Positions 23,268 through 33,995 of a stretch of DNA of 64,000 bases are shown piece after piece. A program made the position numbers and the translations under genes. Numbering within the stretch: position 1 is the stretch's first letter; each line of letters starts with the position of its first letter. Origin of the DNA: Glandiceps talaboti (Eukaryota > Hemichordata > Enteropneusta > Spengelidae); assembly GCF_964340395.1 (NCBI RefSeq), contig NC_135550.1:20108676-20172675 (forward strand), given 5' to 3'. The notes under the pieces are model-generated. The model made no database searches. It saw only the letters and a program-made list of their open reading frames with translations, and had not been told where the DNA came from.

Positions 23268-26081
23268 TTACATTGATTCTACTCTTGCAGCAAATATAAG
23301 AATATGTTTTTCAACTTCTTTTGTGATTTGTTCCTTTGTAGCATTGGGGTGATTCTTGATGTACTGTGAGATTCCCATAATTGCTTCAGCCTGGACAGAG
23401 TCAAAGAGAGTATTAAAAGGTTAATAAATATCAGTTAATTTAACAAAATACAGAAATAAGAATGTGAGAAAACAAATCTATGCAAAAAGGAAAGTATATA
23501 GTCTCAACAACAAAAAATATTTAATGTAAATGTATATCATTATTTTACATTTTAAATATGCCATGCTGTAACATCAATAAGTGGTCTGGACTTCAACTTC
23601 ACAATGAATGCTGTTATTGTGTAGTTTACTGTGTGTTTTTGTTCATAAACGTTTGTGTTTTAAAAATTGCAGAATGCTAAAAGTAGGATAGAAGAACTGT
23701 CACTTTATCTTCTATGTACACTTGTAATTATACTGTACATGACTGTGTTTGCCTATCAGTGACCTTTCACCCCCATTTCTACTTGCGCTATGGTCATACG
23801 AGTGTGAAGCTACCATCATATTCATATTCATATTCACTTTCAAAAGTTGACCTCTAGCTCAATGTGAATATGATGATAGCTTCACACGTTCATCATCAGA
23901 TTCGAAGTCTTCCGAACGGGTACGAACAAGCGTTCGGCAAATCACATAAATCCTTCATTGGCAGGTTGAAATCATGTGATTGTAGTTACTTTTCACTTGA
24001 TTTGCGTGGATTTGCATGCTTTCTTCTTATTTTTGCCAGAGTATCCAATTTGCACCATGAATTATTGTTGTCATGGACCATAATTTTTACAATCGATTGC
24101 GTTGACCCTCCCCGATCAAGGGAACTACATACATTGTGATAATTGTGGTCTTGACAACACTATTTTGTGTAAATTTCACCAGTGTAAGTGTTAAGTAGGG
24201 TTTCAAAGATAGCGACACTGCGGGAAATCAAAACACACCCAGCCAAGCCGTATTTTATTACATTACTCACACAGGTTTTTTGTACATTCAAATATTGATA
24301 TTTAATTTTCAAAGATATGGGAAAGGCATACTAAACATCCAAATTAGTTTTTTATATGACAACAATAATTCATGGTGCAAATTGGATACTCTGGCAAATC
24401 CACGCAAATCAAGTGAAAAGTAACTACAATCACATGATTTCAACCTGCCAATGAAGGATTTATGTGATTTGCCGCGGCCCGAACGCTTGTTCGTACCCAT
24501 TCGGAAGACTTTGAATCTGATGATGAACGTGTGAAGCTATCATCATATTCACATTGAGCTAGAGGTCAACTTTTGAAAGTGAATATGAATATGAATATGA
24601 TGGTAGCTTCACACTCGTTATGGTCATACATGGAACAGTGACAAAATCAAAACTGGCAGCAAGATAGATGTCAGTGAAGTGTGACTTTACCCTGTATGCT
24701 TCCATTTGATCTTCACCGCTCAGTCTCTGCCACACCTCATACATAACTCGTCCTGTTGTAACTAATTTGTAGAATTTTTCACCACTTTCTTCCTTGTTCA
24801 ACCAGGCTAACAAAGCCATCTGTAAAAAATTGATATCAAAATCATATTTAGATACATCACTCAAAGCCACATATTTTAGTTCAAAGCTGATACAGCTTCT
24901 CTGTGCCATTACATCTACATATACGTACGATCTCACTCTTGAAACTGAGAACTATCATATAACAGTATAAATAAATGGTTGTCAGTACTGAACCTTTTCT
25001 AACATACTTTTTTTCCTCTTTGGGAAATTTCAAGAAAAAATTAACTAACTATCATAGTATGTTGCATCACTCATTATGGTCCATCTCCTGATAAATAAAT
25101 GACAACTAAAAGATGGTCTCAACTGACTCCAGTAGTACTTTTATTTACTGTGGTTGTTCCCAATTTGGAGTATGACATTAAAGGTTCTAACAAATTATTA
25201 CACAAAACACCAAACTTGTGAGTTGACTGCAGAACTTACATGTATCTCCTGGGCAATTTAGTCCTGCTTGCAAACTGAGTTAGTCTTGTTCCTATATGAT
25301 ATCATTACTATTTACACCTCAACTAGTTAGAGACCACGTTGGAATCCAGACTAAAACTGAGTATGTTGGGACTATATTATGTCATCTAAATTGGAAAATG
25401 TCAAGAGTCAATTTTAAGACTCTGTCTGCAAGCAGGACTAGGCAAGATCATTCATGTTGGTACCAGAGCAATATAAACAAAGCATCTCAGCAGAACAAAA
25501 TTCCGACCAGTGTGGTATGGTAAAATAACTTTAGTGGCATTCAGCATGGTTACATGTACATTAACCTTTATAAACATAAACCAGGAACAAATTTTATGGT
25601 GGGTAACATTCGTTTACGTATTTCTCTAAAATGATGTGGTATAGAATGTTTATATTATCTATTATAGTGACATCATACATATCTATGAGTCTGATTGCAT
25701 AATTTGATTAAAAATTGTATTGTCAACCCACAGTACAAAACTATGTAAATATACACATCCCAGGTTGAATGCTATACACTTTTCACCCTATCAATCGACC
25801 TATTACTTTATAAATCTATAAGCTACATGTACCATGTTACGCTATACGACATCATATATTTTTGTAAAACATTCCCTGATGACATCGATGACGGACATTC
25901 GGCAAGTCACAATCACGAGAATTATACAGGCTGAATATATAGGTCAACCAAAACTCAACGTTTACACCATAAATAAATCGCAAACGTATTTCCTGCAAAG
26001 TCACTACCTATACAAACATCTTACCTGTTGTACTAGATCTCCTGTATCCAGTCTCCATTTCGATTTATCGATATGTTCCAT
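23268..26081 (-). CDS. Small helical protein of unknown family, complete, 3 exons
   Basis: Exons (in transcript order) 26025-26081, 24691-24819 and 23268-23390, each joined in phase 0 at GT-AG sites, encode 102 residues. The protein is acidic to neutral with no signal peptide or membrane span, and looks largely helical: an N-terminal KSKWRLDTGD, a middle MALLAWLNKEESGEKFYKL and MYEVWQRLSGEDQ, and a charged C-terminal helix (EQITKEVEKHILIFAARVE). Clean splice sites, exon lengths divisible by three and its promoter shared with PDCD2 argue that it is real. I cannot name the family. Intron 2 contains an 821-bp fold-back transposon. The ATG at 26081 is the first in frame after probable 5' UTR. Confidence 0.75.
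23798..24618. mobile_element. 821-bp fold-back DNA transposon, Mutator-like, non-autonomous
   Basis: In intron 2 of the minus-strand gene. Left arm 23798-24074 and right arm 24356-24618 are near-identical inverted repeats of about 265-277 bp starting ACGAGTGTGAAGCTACC. They flank a 281-bp unrelated centre. Exact 9-bp duplications TATGGTCAT lie outside at 23789-23797 and 24619-24627. The arms differ by an approximately 20-bp insertion in the left arm (around 24018), a GGCCGC-containing 6-bp insertion in the right arm and a few substitutions, so it is fairly young. Each arm also carries its own inner inverted repeat (GTGAAGCTACCATCATATTC and its near complement). Long arms plus a 9-bp duplication are the marks of Mutator-like elements. 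No transposase is present. Confidence 0.85.
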
Positions 26082-26231
26082 CGCAAATTGCTGTGTCAGT
26101 AAGCGAAAATTGCAGCAAAGGGTGTTTGTCCTGTCTGTGATGTGTATATCGTCATCCAGGTCATGCTGATCATGTGATCAATATCAGCCAATGACTGAGC
26201 TTCGCTATGTAGGAAGCCACATCAGAAGAAA
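26082..26231. promoter_or_regulatory. Compact bidirectional promoter, 102-aa gene / PDCD2
   Basis: Only 150 bp separate the two divergent start codons. It contains GCCAAT (26187-26192, a CCAAT box on the + strand) and a TCATGTGATC E-box-type site (26170-26179). The PDCD2 start itself lies in AAAATGGCTGC, close to the YY1 consensus AANATGGCGGC. No TATA box is evident. Confidence 0.6.
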
Positions 26232-28501
26232 ATGGCTGCGCCCAAGGAAAGTGACACTGATCTCGGTTTTATCGAAAAGAGTGATAAGTGGCGTTTGAAT
26301 AGCAAATATTTCCCAAGTAAGGCGGGTGGTCAACCCGCATGGCTACACCTCGAGAGTTTACCGCCACCAGAAGCCCTTCTATGCGGCACATGTAAGAAAC
26401 CGTGTATATTTCTGGTGCAAATATACGCACCGATCAACGTACTCGAAACGTGTTTCCATCGCACCGTGTTTGTATTCTGCTGTAGAAACCCAGAATGCTA
26501 TACACACAACAGTAGTTTACCAATTATTGTTTTTAGAGCTCAGTTACCAAGGTCAAACAAATATTATGGCTATGAACCACCTGAAGAAAAAGAAAGTAGT
26601 GGTCAGATTTGGCCCACTGACTTTGATGAACCGATGTGTGTAATGTGTGGCAGTAAAGGACCGAAAAGATGCGGTAAATGTCACAAGGTGGCGTACTGTG
26701 GTCGTGATCATCAAAAGATTGACTGGAAAAGTGGCCACAAAAAAGTTTGCTGCAAAGAAGGTGTGTAGTGAATATACGTATACTCCTGTAATTTCCGTAT
26801 TGAAATATCACAGTGGTACTATACTATACACATAGCTGTCATCTCTTGCATAAAATTGATACTAATAAAGAGGAAAATGATGATGAATCGATTCCAGTTA
26901 AAGAGTATGATCGTAACCAGTATTGAAATCACCCTTGGCCTGTGCTTAGTCTTGAAAATTATACATTGTCACTCAGTCATTGGTTTCTACATTTACTATG
27001 CATGATGATGACCAACGAGAAATGAAGGAATCATCATCAGTCTCCTGTCATGTATTATCACTATGCTATTTTTCCATTGCAGGATCAAAATCAAGTAACA
27101 GCATGTTACTATTCCCAGAATATGAGGTAGTGACAGAATCTGAAGACTACAAACCAGCTCAAACTGAGAAGAGTGAGGAAGAGAAGATGAAAGAATACTC
27201 CAAGTTTGTAGAGACTGAGAAGGGTGAAACAATGATGAAAAATAAAGATATGACAGAGGGTGAACTTGACAAAATGGCAGCTCAGGAAGAGGATGTTCAA
27301 TTTCAAATATTTCGTGAAAGAATAAGACATGAACCTGAACAGGTAAAAATAAATGATAAAGTAAGAGAGACTGTCTCTATGAAAGACAAGGAGTGAACTA
27401 TCAGGAAGTGACATTTTCAATTGTATCTACTTTAAGTGTCTGAAATCTTCAATAGTAAATCATACGTTGTCAAAGTCATAATACATGTACTTATTTTGTA
27501 AACAATAATTGTGAACATAGACAAGACATCGTTTTGGAAAGGGGTCTTTCTAAATCTTAAATCCTGTGACAAGTAACTAAATCTGATTCAATATACACAA
27601 AAAATAATAAAACTGCCACTTTGAATATTATTCTTAAAAAGCTTTTATTCTGATGTCTAATACCAATGTTAAAACGAGATAGTAAACTGTGATATTGCTC
27701 CAAACATTATGATGTATGATAATTTGATTTAGAGTTATAATAGGGTTATCAAATTATCACACATCACAGGCTATACAATTGAAATAGATGTTTCAACTTT
27801 TTGAATTCTTGATCTCGCCATTTTAGTACTCATTGTATCTCCTATTGTTATTTGTACCTTTCACTTCCCAGATTTTGAGGTACCAGAGAGGTGGAGAGCC
27901 ACTGTGGGTCTCTAGTCAACATATTCCAAAAGATGACGATATCCAAGTGTGTAAGTGTGGAGCTCCAAGGATCTTTGAATTTCAGGTTAGTGTTATAACA
28001 TTACTTTATCTTACAAATATGTATGATTTGGACTGTCTTTCCTAAATCTCTTCATCTGAAAAGGTGATTCAATAATCTCGAGGAGTGAGGCGAGACCTTG
28101 CCATTTTGCTTAAAATGGTTAGTTAGATACATTCAAAAACAAAGGAAGAAACTTTATTCGATAAATATCTTTATTGAGGTCAACAAACGGGATTGGAGAG
28201 CAAAATTTCTCCACAATTTTGTAGATAAAGCAAGAAACATTTAAAATCAAATTTAAAAAAAAAAAATTCTCCTCAATTTAGTGAACTGTTGTGTCATTGT
28301 ATGAAATGTAACCAGTCTTTATTTTTTCTTTAGATTCTGCCACAGTTGTTGAATCACCTGAAAGTTGATAGTTTGGCAGCCAGTATTGACTGGGGAACAC
28401 TAGCTATTTACACCTGCAGTGCCAGCTGTGATTTAGATCCTGTATATCATCAAGAATTTGTATGGAAACAAGATTACACTGATCAAAGTATTACAAAATG
28501 A
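26232..28501 (+). CDS. PDCD2: Programmed cell death protein 2, complete, 4 exons
   Basis: Exons 26232-26760, 27083-27342, 27872-27985 and 28334-28501 join in phase to 356 residues (human PDCD2 344). The N-terminal part (about 11-105) holds the TYPP-type beta domain with paired Cys (CGTCKKPC at 51-58, CCRNPEC). A MYND zinc finger follows at about 136-174, with the Cys/His series CVMC, CGKC, YC..H, GHKKVC. The acidic linker ([12 protein letters not shown]) leads to the PDCD2_C domain, with [31 protein letters not shown]-type residues, [15 protein letters not shown] and FVWKQD. Family knowledge: a dedicated chaperone for ribosomal protein uS5 (RPS2) that acts in 40S assembly. The ATG is the first in frame and opens the conserved N-terminus. 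Confidence 0.97.
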
Positions 28502-30512
28502 AAACTATGAATGACAATTTATACATTTCTAGAAATGCTTTATTTACAGCTATTTACTAAACATACTGTATGGTAAATAAAATACACATATTCATTATTT
28601 GTGTAAGACTGAGTGTGTTGGTATTTGTATGGTGTCAGTGCATGTCTTACAAATTATGGATGCTGTAACCATAAATAATAAAGTATCCTGGGTAAAAAAT
28701 GACGATGGTTAGACTGAAAAATCAGCCGTTGGTGGCGCTCTTCTCATGCAGCTTGACAAAAGGGAGGATGATCCCAGTGATGTATTTTACAGTCTGCAAG
28801 ATGGTGGTAACTCAAAAAGGTGCCTCTCATAAAGTTCCAAACCTTTGTTATGTTTGTCAGTAACTTCTAGATATTTACGATTATCAGCCTGATGAAAACA
28901 AAGTGTTACATTGTGAAGACATCTTTCATTTATCTCAAGGTAATAAAGTTGTATTGGAAGTTTGTAAGATACATGTGTGAAGTGTGACCAATGAGGCTGT
29001 GAGAATGTAAAATAGCAAACTTTGTAGTAATTTCCATGTATATTATTGGTTCTTCTCAGTTTGATTTCATTGCTGTAGTTGTGATAATTGAAAAAAGAAG
29101 AAGTTCAATTTGTATAATTCCATGATATTCAGCTCTATAATTATTATGTGTCAGGAACGGTGATATTTGTATATATGTTGGGATATGGTGTTCTAATATC
29201 TTGGCATCAAAACAGTTTACTAAGGTTTTCTGTACCATTTATCCTAGAAATTACATCTATTCTATAAATACTTGTAAGAAAGTGCAATTTTTTGAGTTCA
29301 AGTATGTTGTCTATTGTTTTGCACAGACCAGTGTACTGCTGAGTGAACTTGGACATGATGCATGCATGCTGTGATTTAATTCCAAGTAGTCATCCTTCAA
29401 GTCTCATTGATTGAAAGTTTCTCCCCTGTTGAGAGAAGGAGAGACTTGTTATTATTACCGATACATACCATAGATTCAGTTCAAAGAACCCATCATTCAG
29501 GATCTATCAAATATACTCATTGTGTTGAGAGAAAAAAGAGCTTTCTCACATTTGAAGCTTTAACATACAAGTTATGCTATTTCTGCCAATCTAAATTAGT
29601 TCTAGTATGAGTAAAATTGGAAACATACGTAAACAACTTATCATTACAATGCAATAATCATTATCATTTTATGCTCTAGTACACAGTACATGAATGCCAC
29701 ATAAAATGAAACAAATTGCCTCTTTCCACTATTTTCCATCATCTCAATAGATTAGACAGAAGGACAGAAAATTTAACACACTCTGCAAGGAGTCATATTT
29801 ATATGTACTTTTCTCACCATGAAGTGTCATCACATTAAAATTAATTCACAATAGCCCTTCTATTTCATGAGAACCTAGTCTGTAAGATACAATGTGTTAT
29901 ACCATGCCTAGTCTAGTTACTATACACGTAGTCGTTTTCTACCACCACTCTTTCTCCACCTATAGTCAAATGGACAAATTCTACCAAAACTCTAGCTAAA
30001 TCTCCTGCTGGGGACAGCACATGTCAATAGTTATCCATCACACATTGACAGACAGACAGATTGTAATTGTTACTTCATCGTTTACTACAAATCTCAACCT
30101 ATGGTTTGAAAGTAAGTCATGTGAGGATGCTATAATATCATTATGTTTACATCGATATTCCAATAGCACTAAACTACCACTATTGGTGGTAAGAATGAAA
30201 TGCTGCAGAAATTAATTTCACTATATGGTGGAGATGATCGTAGCACATATATTAACTAGACTATGCTATGCCTATCAGCACTTACAGGGGTTGGTGTTCC
30301 TTCATGGTGTACCTTACAGACTAGAAATTAACTTGCTATATAAAAAATGTGATTAGAACATCACTCTAAGCATCACATACATCAAGGCTTTCCCAGTTTC
30401 ACTTACTTCATTCAAGATGTATTCATAAACTAACACACAAACACAAGTACTTTGTAGTTTCGAGTATTGGAGAAATAATCAGGACGTGTGATAATAATAT
30501 GAAAGGCTTTCT
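28502..30512. other. Spacer between convergent PDCD2 and TRPT1
   Basis: No exon is recognised. AATAAA at 28576-28581 probably ends PDCD2 transcripts, with a second at 28677-28682. Most of the remainder is likely TRPT1 3' UTR or unique spacer. Short frames here have no recognisable features. Confidence 0.5.
28576..28581 (+). terminator. Polyadenylation signal of PDCD2
   Basis: AATAAA 75 bp after the stop codon, followed by TGTG-rich sequence at 28597-28620. Confidence 0.6.
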
Positions 30513-33500
30513 TTATATGTACCGAGTCAGAGTCATGAATGCTGATAAAAAAAAATACCTACTTGGTCGTAATTTGATAGCATCTGTGAAATATTTTGCT
30601 GGTATCAAACCTTCTTCATTTCCCGCAGAAAGAATAACATTGTTTGCTGATATGAAAAATTTAATCCCATCTGAAAATGAAAGTGAAAATGAAAATGAAA
30701 AGTTATGACCCATAGGAATGCATATAATTGTTAACTGGTACTTCACAAAGTGTAGTTTGTAACAATATCAGTATTTTGTCAATACTTGTTAAAGTGAATA
30801 AAACAGCTCTTCCATGTGTATTTTGACATTTCATGTGGATAGTTCAGTAAATTCGTGCTTCACTCTTCTTTAAATTGAAAGTGTGTTAGTTTAGCAAAGT
30901 GAATGCTACTAAACTACTGAAAATCTACCAACTGTTATTAACCATAACAAAAACACTGATAATTCAAGACAACTTTTCAATTGTAGACATTTTTCGCAAA
31001 TATGAGTCCCAGGTACTTGATTTTGATAGAATTCAAACTCTTTATTACCTTGCAAAGCTTTGTCCAAATCCAGGTAAATTATCACTTGACAGTTGCCTCT
31101 CATTCCTTAAAAAAAGTACAATGAAGTGTAAATTAAACAGATACCAAAAGATGTATTCAAACACCTAATGTACAAAAAATATAAAATCAAACATGTCAAT
31201 TCAAAATTTTGCTTGATGTGCCAATGGTTAGCTTTACTCAGAGATTACACAGGATACATAGAGGCAGCACACCGCATAGTGAAGACTGGAATAGATGCTG
31301 ATTTCTCTCAAAAGTGTACTCAAATTATCCAAACATATTTCACTATGTGTACTGCCGTAAGCACTGTACCAGTAAATGAACAGCACCCTCTGCAGAGCCT
31401 ACTACCAGAATTAGGTACACTTTCTAAAAACCAAGCAACAGGTGAACGCTGGGTCTATCTGTAATGTAGTGCAGTAACACTGACCAGAACTTTCACTGGT
31501 CTAAGAAAATACATACCACTAATAACACCATCTTCTCCAGGTTCTCCAGGTGCAAAATGTATGTGATTTCTTTTCATTCTTGAGAGACCCTTAAAAAGGA
31601 AAACAGAGTCAAACATATTGGTTTTAATCACATACACATTCTCAAGTGTATATTTTATATATATTAGTATATTTTTGATGGCTTCCTTGGGAGAAAAGAT
31701 TATAACAAAATTTACTCCCCAAATATGTCCACATCAAATTGACATACAAACAATTTGATACAATGTTATTCTTTGTATTCTGTGAGTGTGTCCCTCAACA
31801 AGTGTTTTCATTTAAAAGTGATCTCTTTACATAATGTTGTCTTCAGACACATCCCTACGCTGACATCTCCAGTTTTTGAGTACTTCTGACAGGAATGAAA
31901 GTAAATGATGATGACACCCATAATACAGGTCAGTAGTTTCTTTGTACCCTGTGTGTACTTAGAAAAGCATTGTTCACATTGTTATTGACTGCTACCGTTA
32001 ACACATAATCCTTACCTGCTTCTTGATAAGTTCCCATTTATTAAGATAAGTTCCATGGATAACTGTAGGATATTGGCTGGCATCTGTGATTGGCTTCAAA
32101 TCTAGGCCATCCACCTGAGACACAAAATGTTTTTAAAATTATTATCTCTTACAAATATTCAACAGATTGAATCATCTATGGATTTAATTTAGTGTTTATG
32201 AAACCCAGGTAATGCAAATGAGAGTTCTAACTGTAGCCTGTTTACTGCACTGTCATTTCAAATTGTTAGCTGGTTGTATACCTCCTAGCCCTCGTATTCT
32301 CTAGTGTTTACCCATGATACCACAAAGTCTACACTGTTTTTCAAATATACCACATCGTCTATAGTGTTTAGCGAATAGGGCTAGGAGGTACGACCAGCTA
32401 ATGCTGTATCTCCACATTGCAGTAAATACTAGTAGGCTATTCTAAGTGAGACTGAAATGCCTACATAGAAGCTAACATGACACTGTAAACTAAAGTAACA
32501 TAAACTAAAATAACATACTTCCAGTGTATGTCCTTGGTTTGCACAGATTTGTAGTTTTGAATTCTCTGGATGATCTCTCAGTGAAAACCTTTTCTTGGTG
32601 TTGTTATCTACAACTCTTTTGACATCGTCTACACTGTAATTCTTGAACTGCTGTAAAGCCAAGATTTCATCAACATACAAGAAACCTCCTGTTAAAAAAA
32701 TGAAAAAATAGTCGTTACCACACTGTGATGACAAGAATCAACCACTAGCTGCTGCTAGCATTCATGTACATGGTTATAAATATACAACTAGATATTTATT
32801 TAATGGAGTGTCAGAAATATGAATTTCCACATTGATACAATGTGTTGCTGCACAGAATCATCAAATACACATGACGACAACCTGATTGTTAGTATAGAAT
32901 GATTGCAACTTAATTCAGTTTGAAACTGAAGATAGATTTTCTCAAAAAGTTCATTCATTTCTGTCAGTACTTGTCCTACCATTGCACTCATGATTTGACA
33001 TAGTTCAGTTAGACTTAAAAATTCGTGCTATACAAAACAAACCCACACTATTGTACATATATCATTATTTGCATTATCTCACACCTTTGTCCAATGTAAA
33101 TCCGTTCTTCTCTGCCCCATGCCTCAAAAGCCATGACAATGATTTGCTCAGTTTGACATCGGGATCCTCTTTGAAGTTCTGGGGGAGAAAAGTTGCGAAG
33201 TAACTATTTAAATTCTGAATATCTGTGACATAGAGTTCAGTCAAAAGGAGTTTTTCTTTATGGGGGGAAAAAGATGATACATGATATTGGTATATGTTCT
33301 TTATCAGATTATAATCAGATTTCTGTTATGTAGTGCCACTGTCATTGTCTACTATTAAAATACAAAGTTTCTTTTTCGTCATTCAATCCATCATTATCAT
33401 CACCATTCACCACCACCACCATCTATGTCTCATTGTCATTTGCTGTCTCATACAACTTATAGATCCCATGACAGGGGCAGAACATACCCCCACATGCTAC

Positions 33501-33674
33501 GGACACACATCACACGCATATCAAAATAAACGTAAACATATCGGTGTCTGGATGACCAGACTGTGAGTGAAGGTATAAATCGTAACGATACTAGGAACTA
33601 GACTATTATTAGATCATCGGTGTATAATTTGTCCATACCCTTCTCTGTCGTCCTCCACGTGCGGTTGCACTCAT
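30513..33674 (-). CDS. TRPT1: tRNA 2'-phosphotransferase 1 (KptA/Tpt1 family), complete, 7 exons
   Basis: Exons in transcript order: 33639-33674, 33085-33178, 32519-32688, 32016-32114, 31517-31589, 31049-31105 and 30513-30670. They join in phase to 228 residues. The enzyme removes the 2'-phosphate left at the splice junction by fungal-type tRNA ligation, using NAD+ and forming ADP-ribose 1'',2''-cyclic phosphate. The catalytic Arg-His-Arg-Arg set known from yeast Tpt1 is present: R31-H32 (LLRHGAEKNGF), R77 (KKRFSL) and R140 (MKRNHIHFAPG). Other family blocks are CANQGH (Cys where human has Arg, as in yeast), VIHGTY, GVISGMR and FFISANNVILSAG. The start at 33674 is the first ATG joined in phase to the conserved body. 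It is divergent from CDCA5. Confidence 0.96.
32266..32401. mobile_element. 136-bp inverted-repeat element in a TRPT1 intron
   Basis: Between the exons at 32016-32114 and 32519-32688. The arms begin TTAGCTGG and share ACCTCCTAGCCCT; the right arm is the near-perfect reverse complement over about 30 bp. The centre contains a direct repeat (TCTAGTGTTTA.CC / TATAGTGTTTAGC). MITE-like; no confident target duplication. Confidence 0.65.
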
Positions 33675-33995
33675 TGATAAATTGATAAGGTGACGTTGTC
33701 TCAATTGAAAAGCCCTGTAAAAATAACTAAACGTAACTGTGTATGAGTAAAAGCCCAGTGTATAAATAGGTAAGAACGAGGGTTGCACCACTGCACGAAA
33801 TGAAACTAACTCGGATAACCTTTTAACATGTCAACTTGTCGTTGGTGGCGCTAATATAATGACGTAAATAACGCGGTTTATTCAAATTTTCCACGCAGTC
33901 CGCCATTTTAGTTCAGTGTGTACGTAGTCGTTTCAGCTCTGCTGATAAAGCGATTTGTCTCGTGAATTACTCGTAGGAAACTCAGCTGCAGCAAG
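33675..33995. promoter_or_regulatory. Bidirectional promoter, TRPT1 / CDCA5
   Basis: 321 bp between divergent ATGs. On the + strand it has TGACGTAA (CRE-like, 33860-33867), then CGCGG, four bases, TTCAAA (33872-33886), and CCGCCATTTT (33900-33909), which is a YY1-type AAAATGGCGG on the minus strand. The CGCGG-N4-TTCAAA arrangement resembles the CDE/CHR pair of mitotic genes, but the CHR-like hexamer is in the reverse orientation to the classical TTTGAA. Confidence 0.55.

Noticed and set aside
23864-24500. Two open frames sharing SFIGRLKSCDCSYFSLDL
   Set aside because: They are the same sequence read from the two arms of the fold-back element at 23798-24618, not genes.
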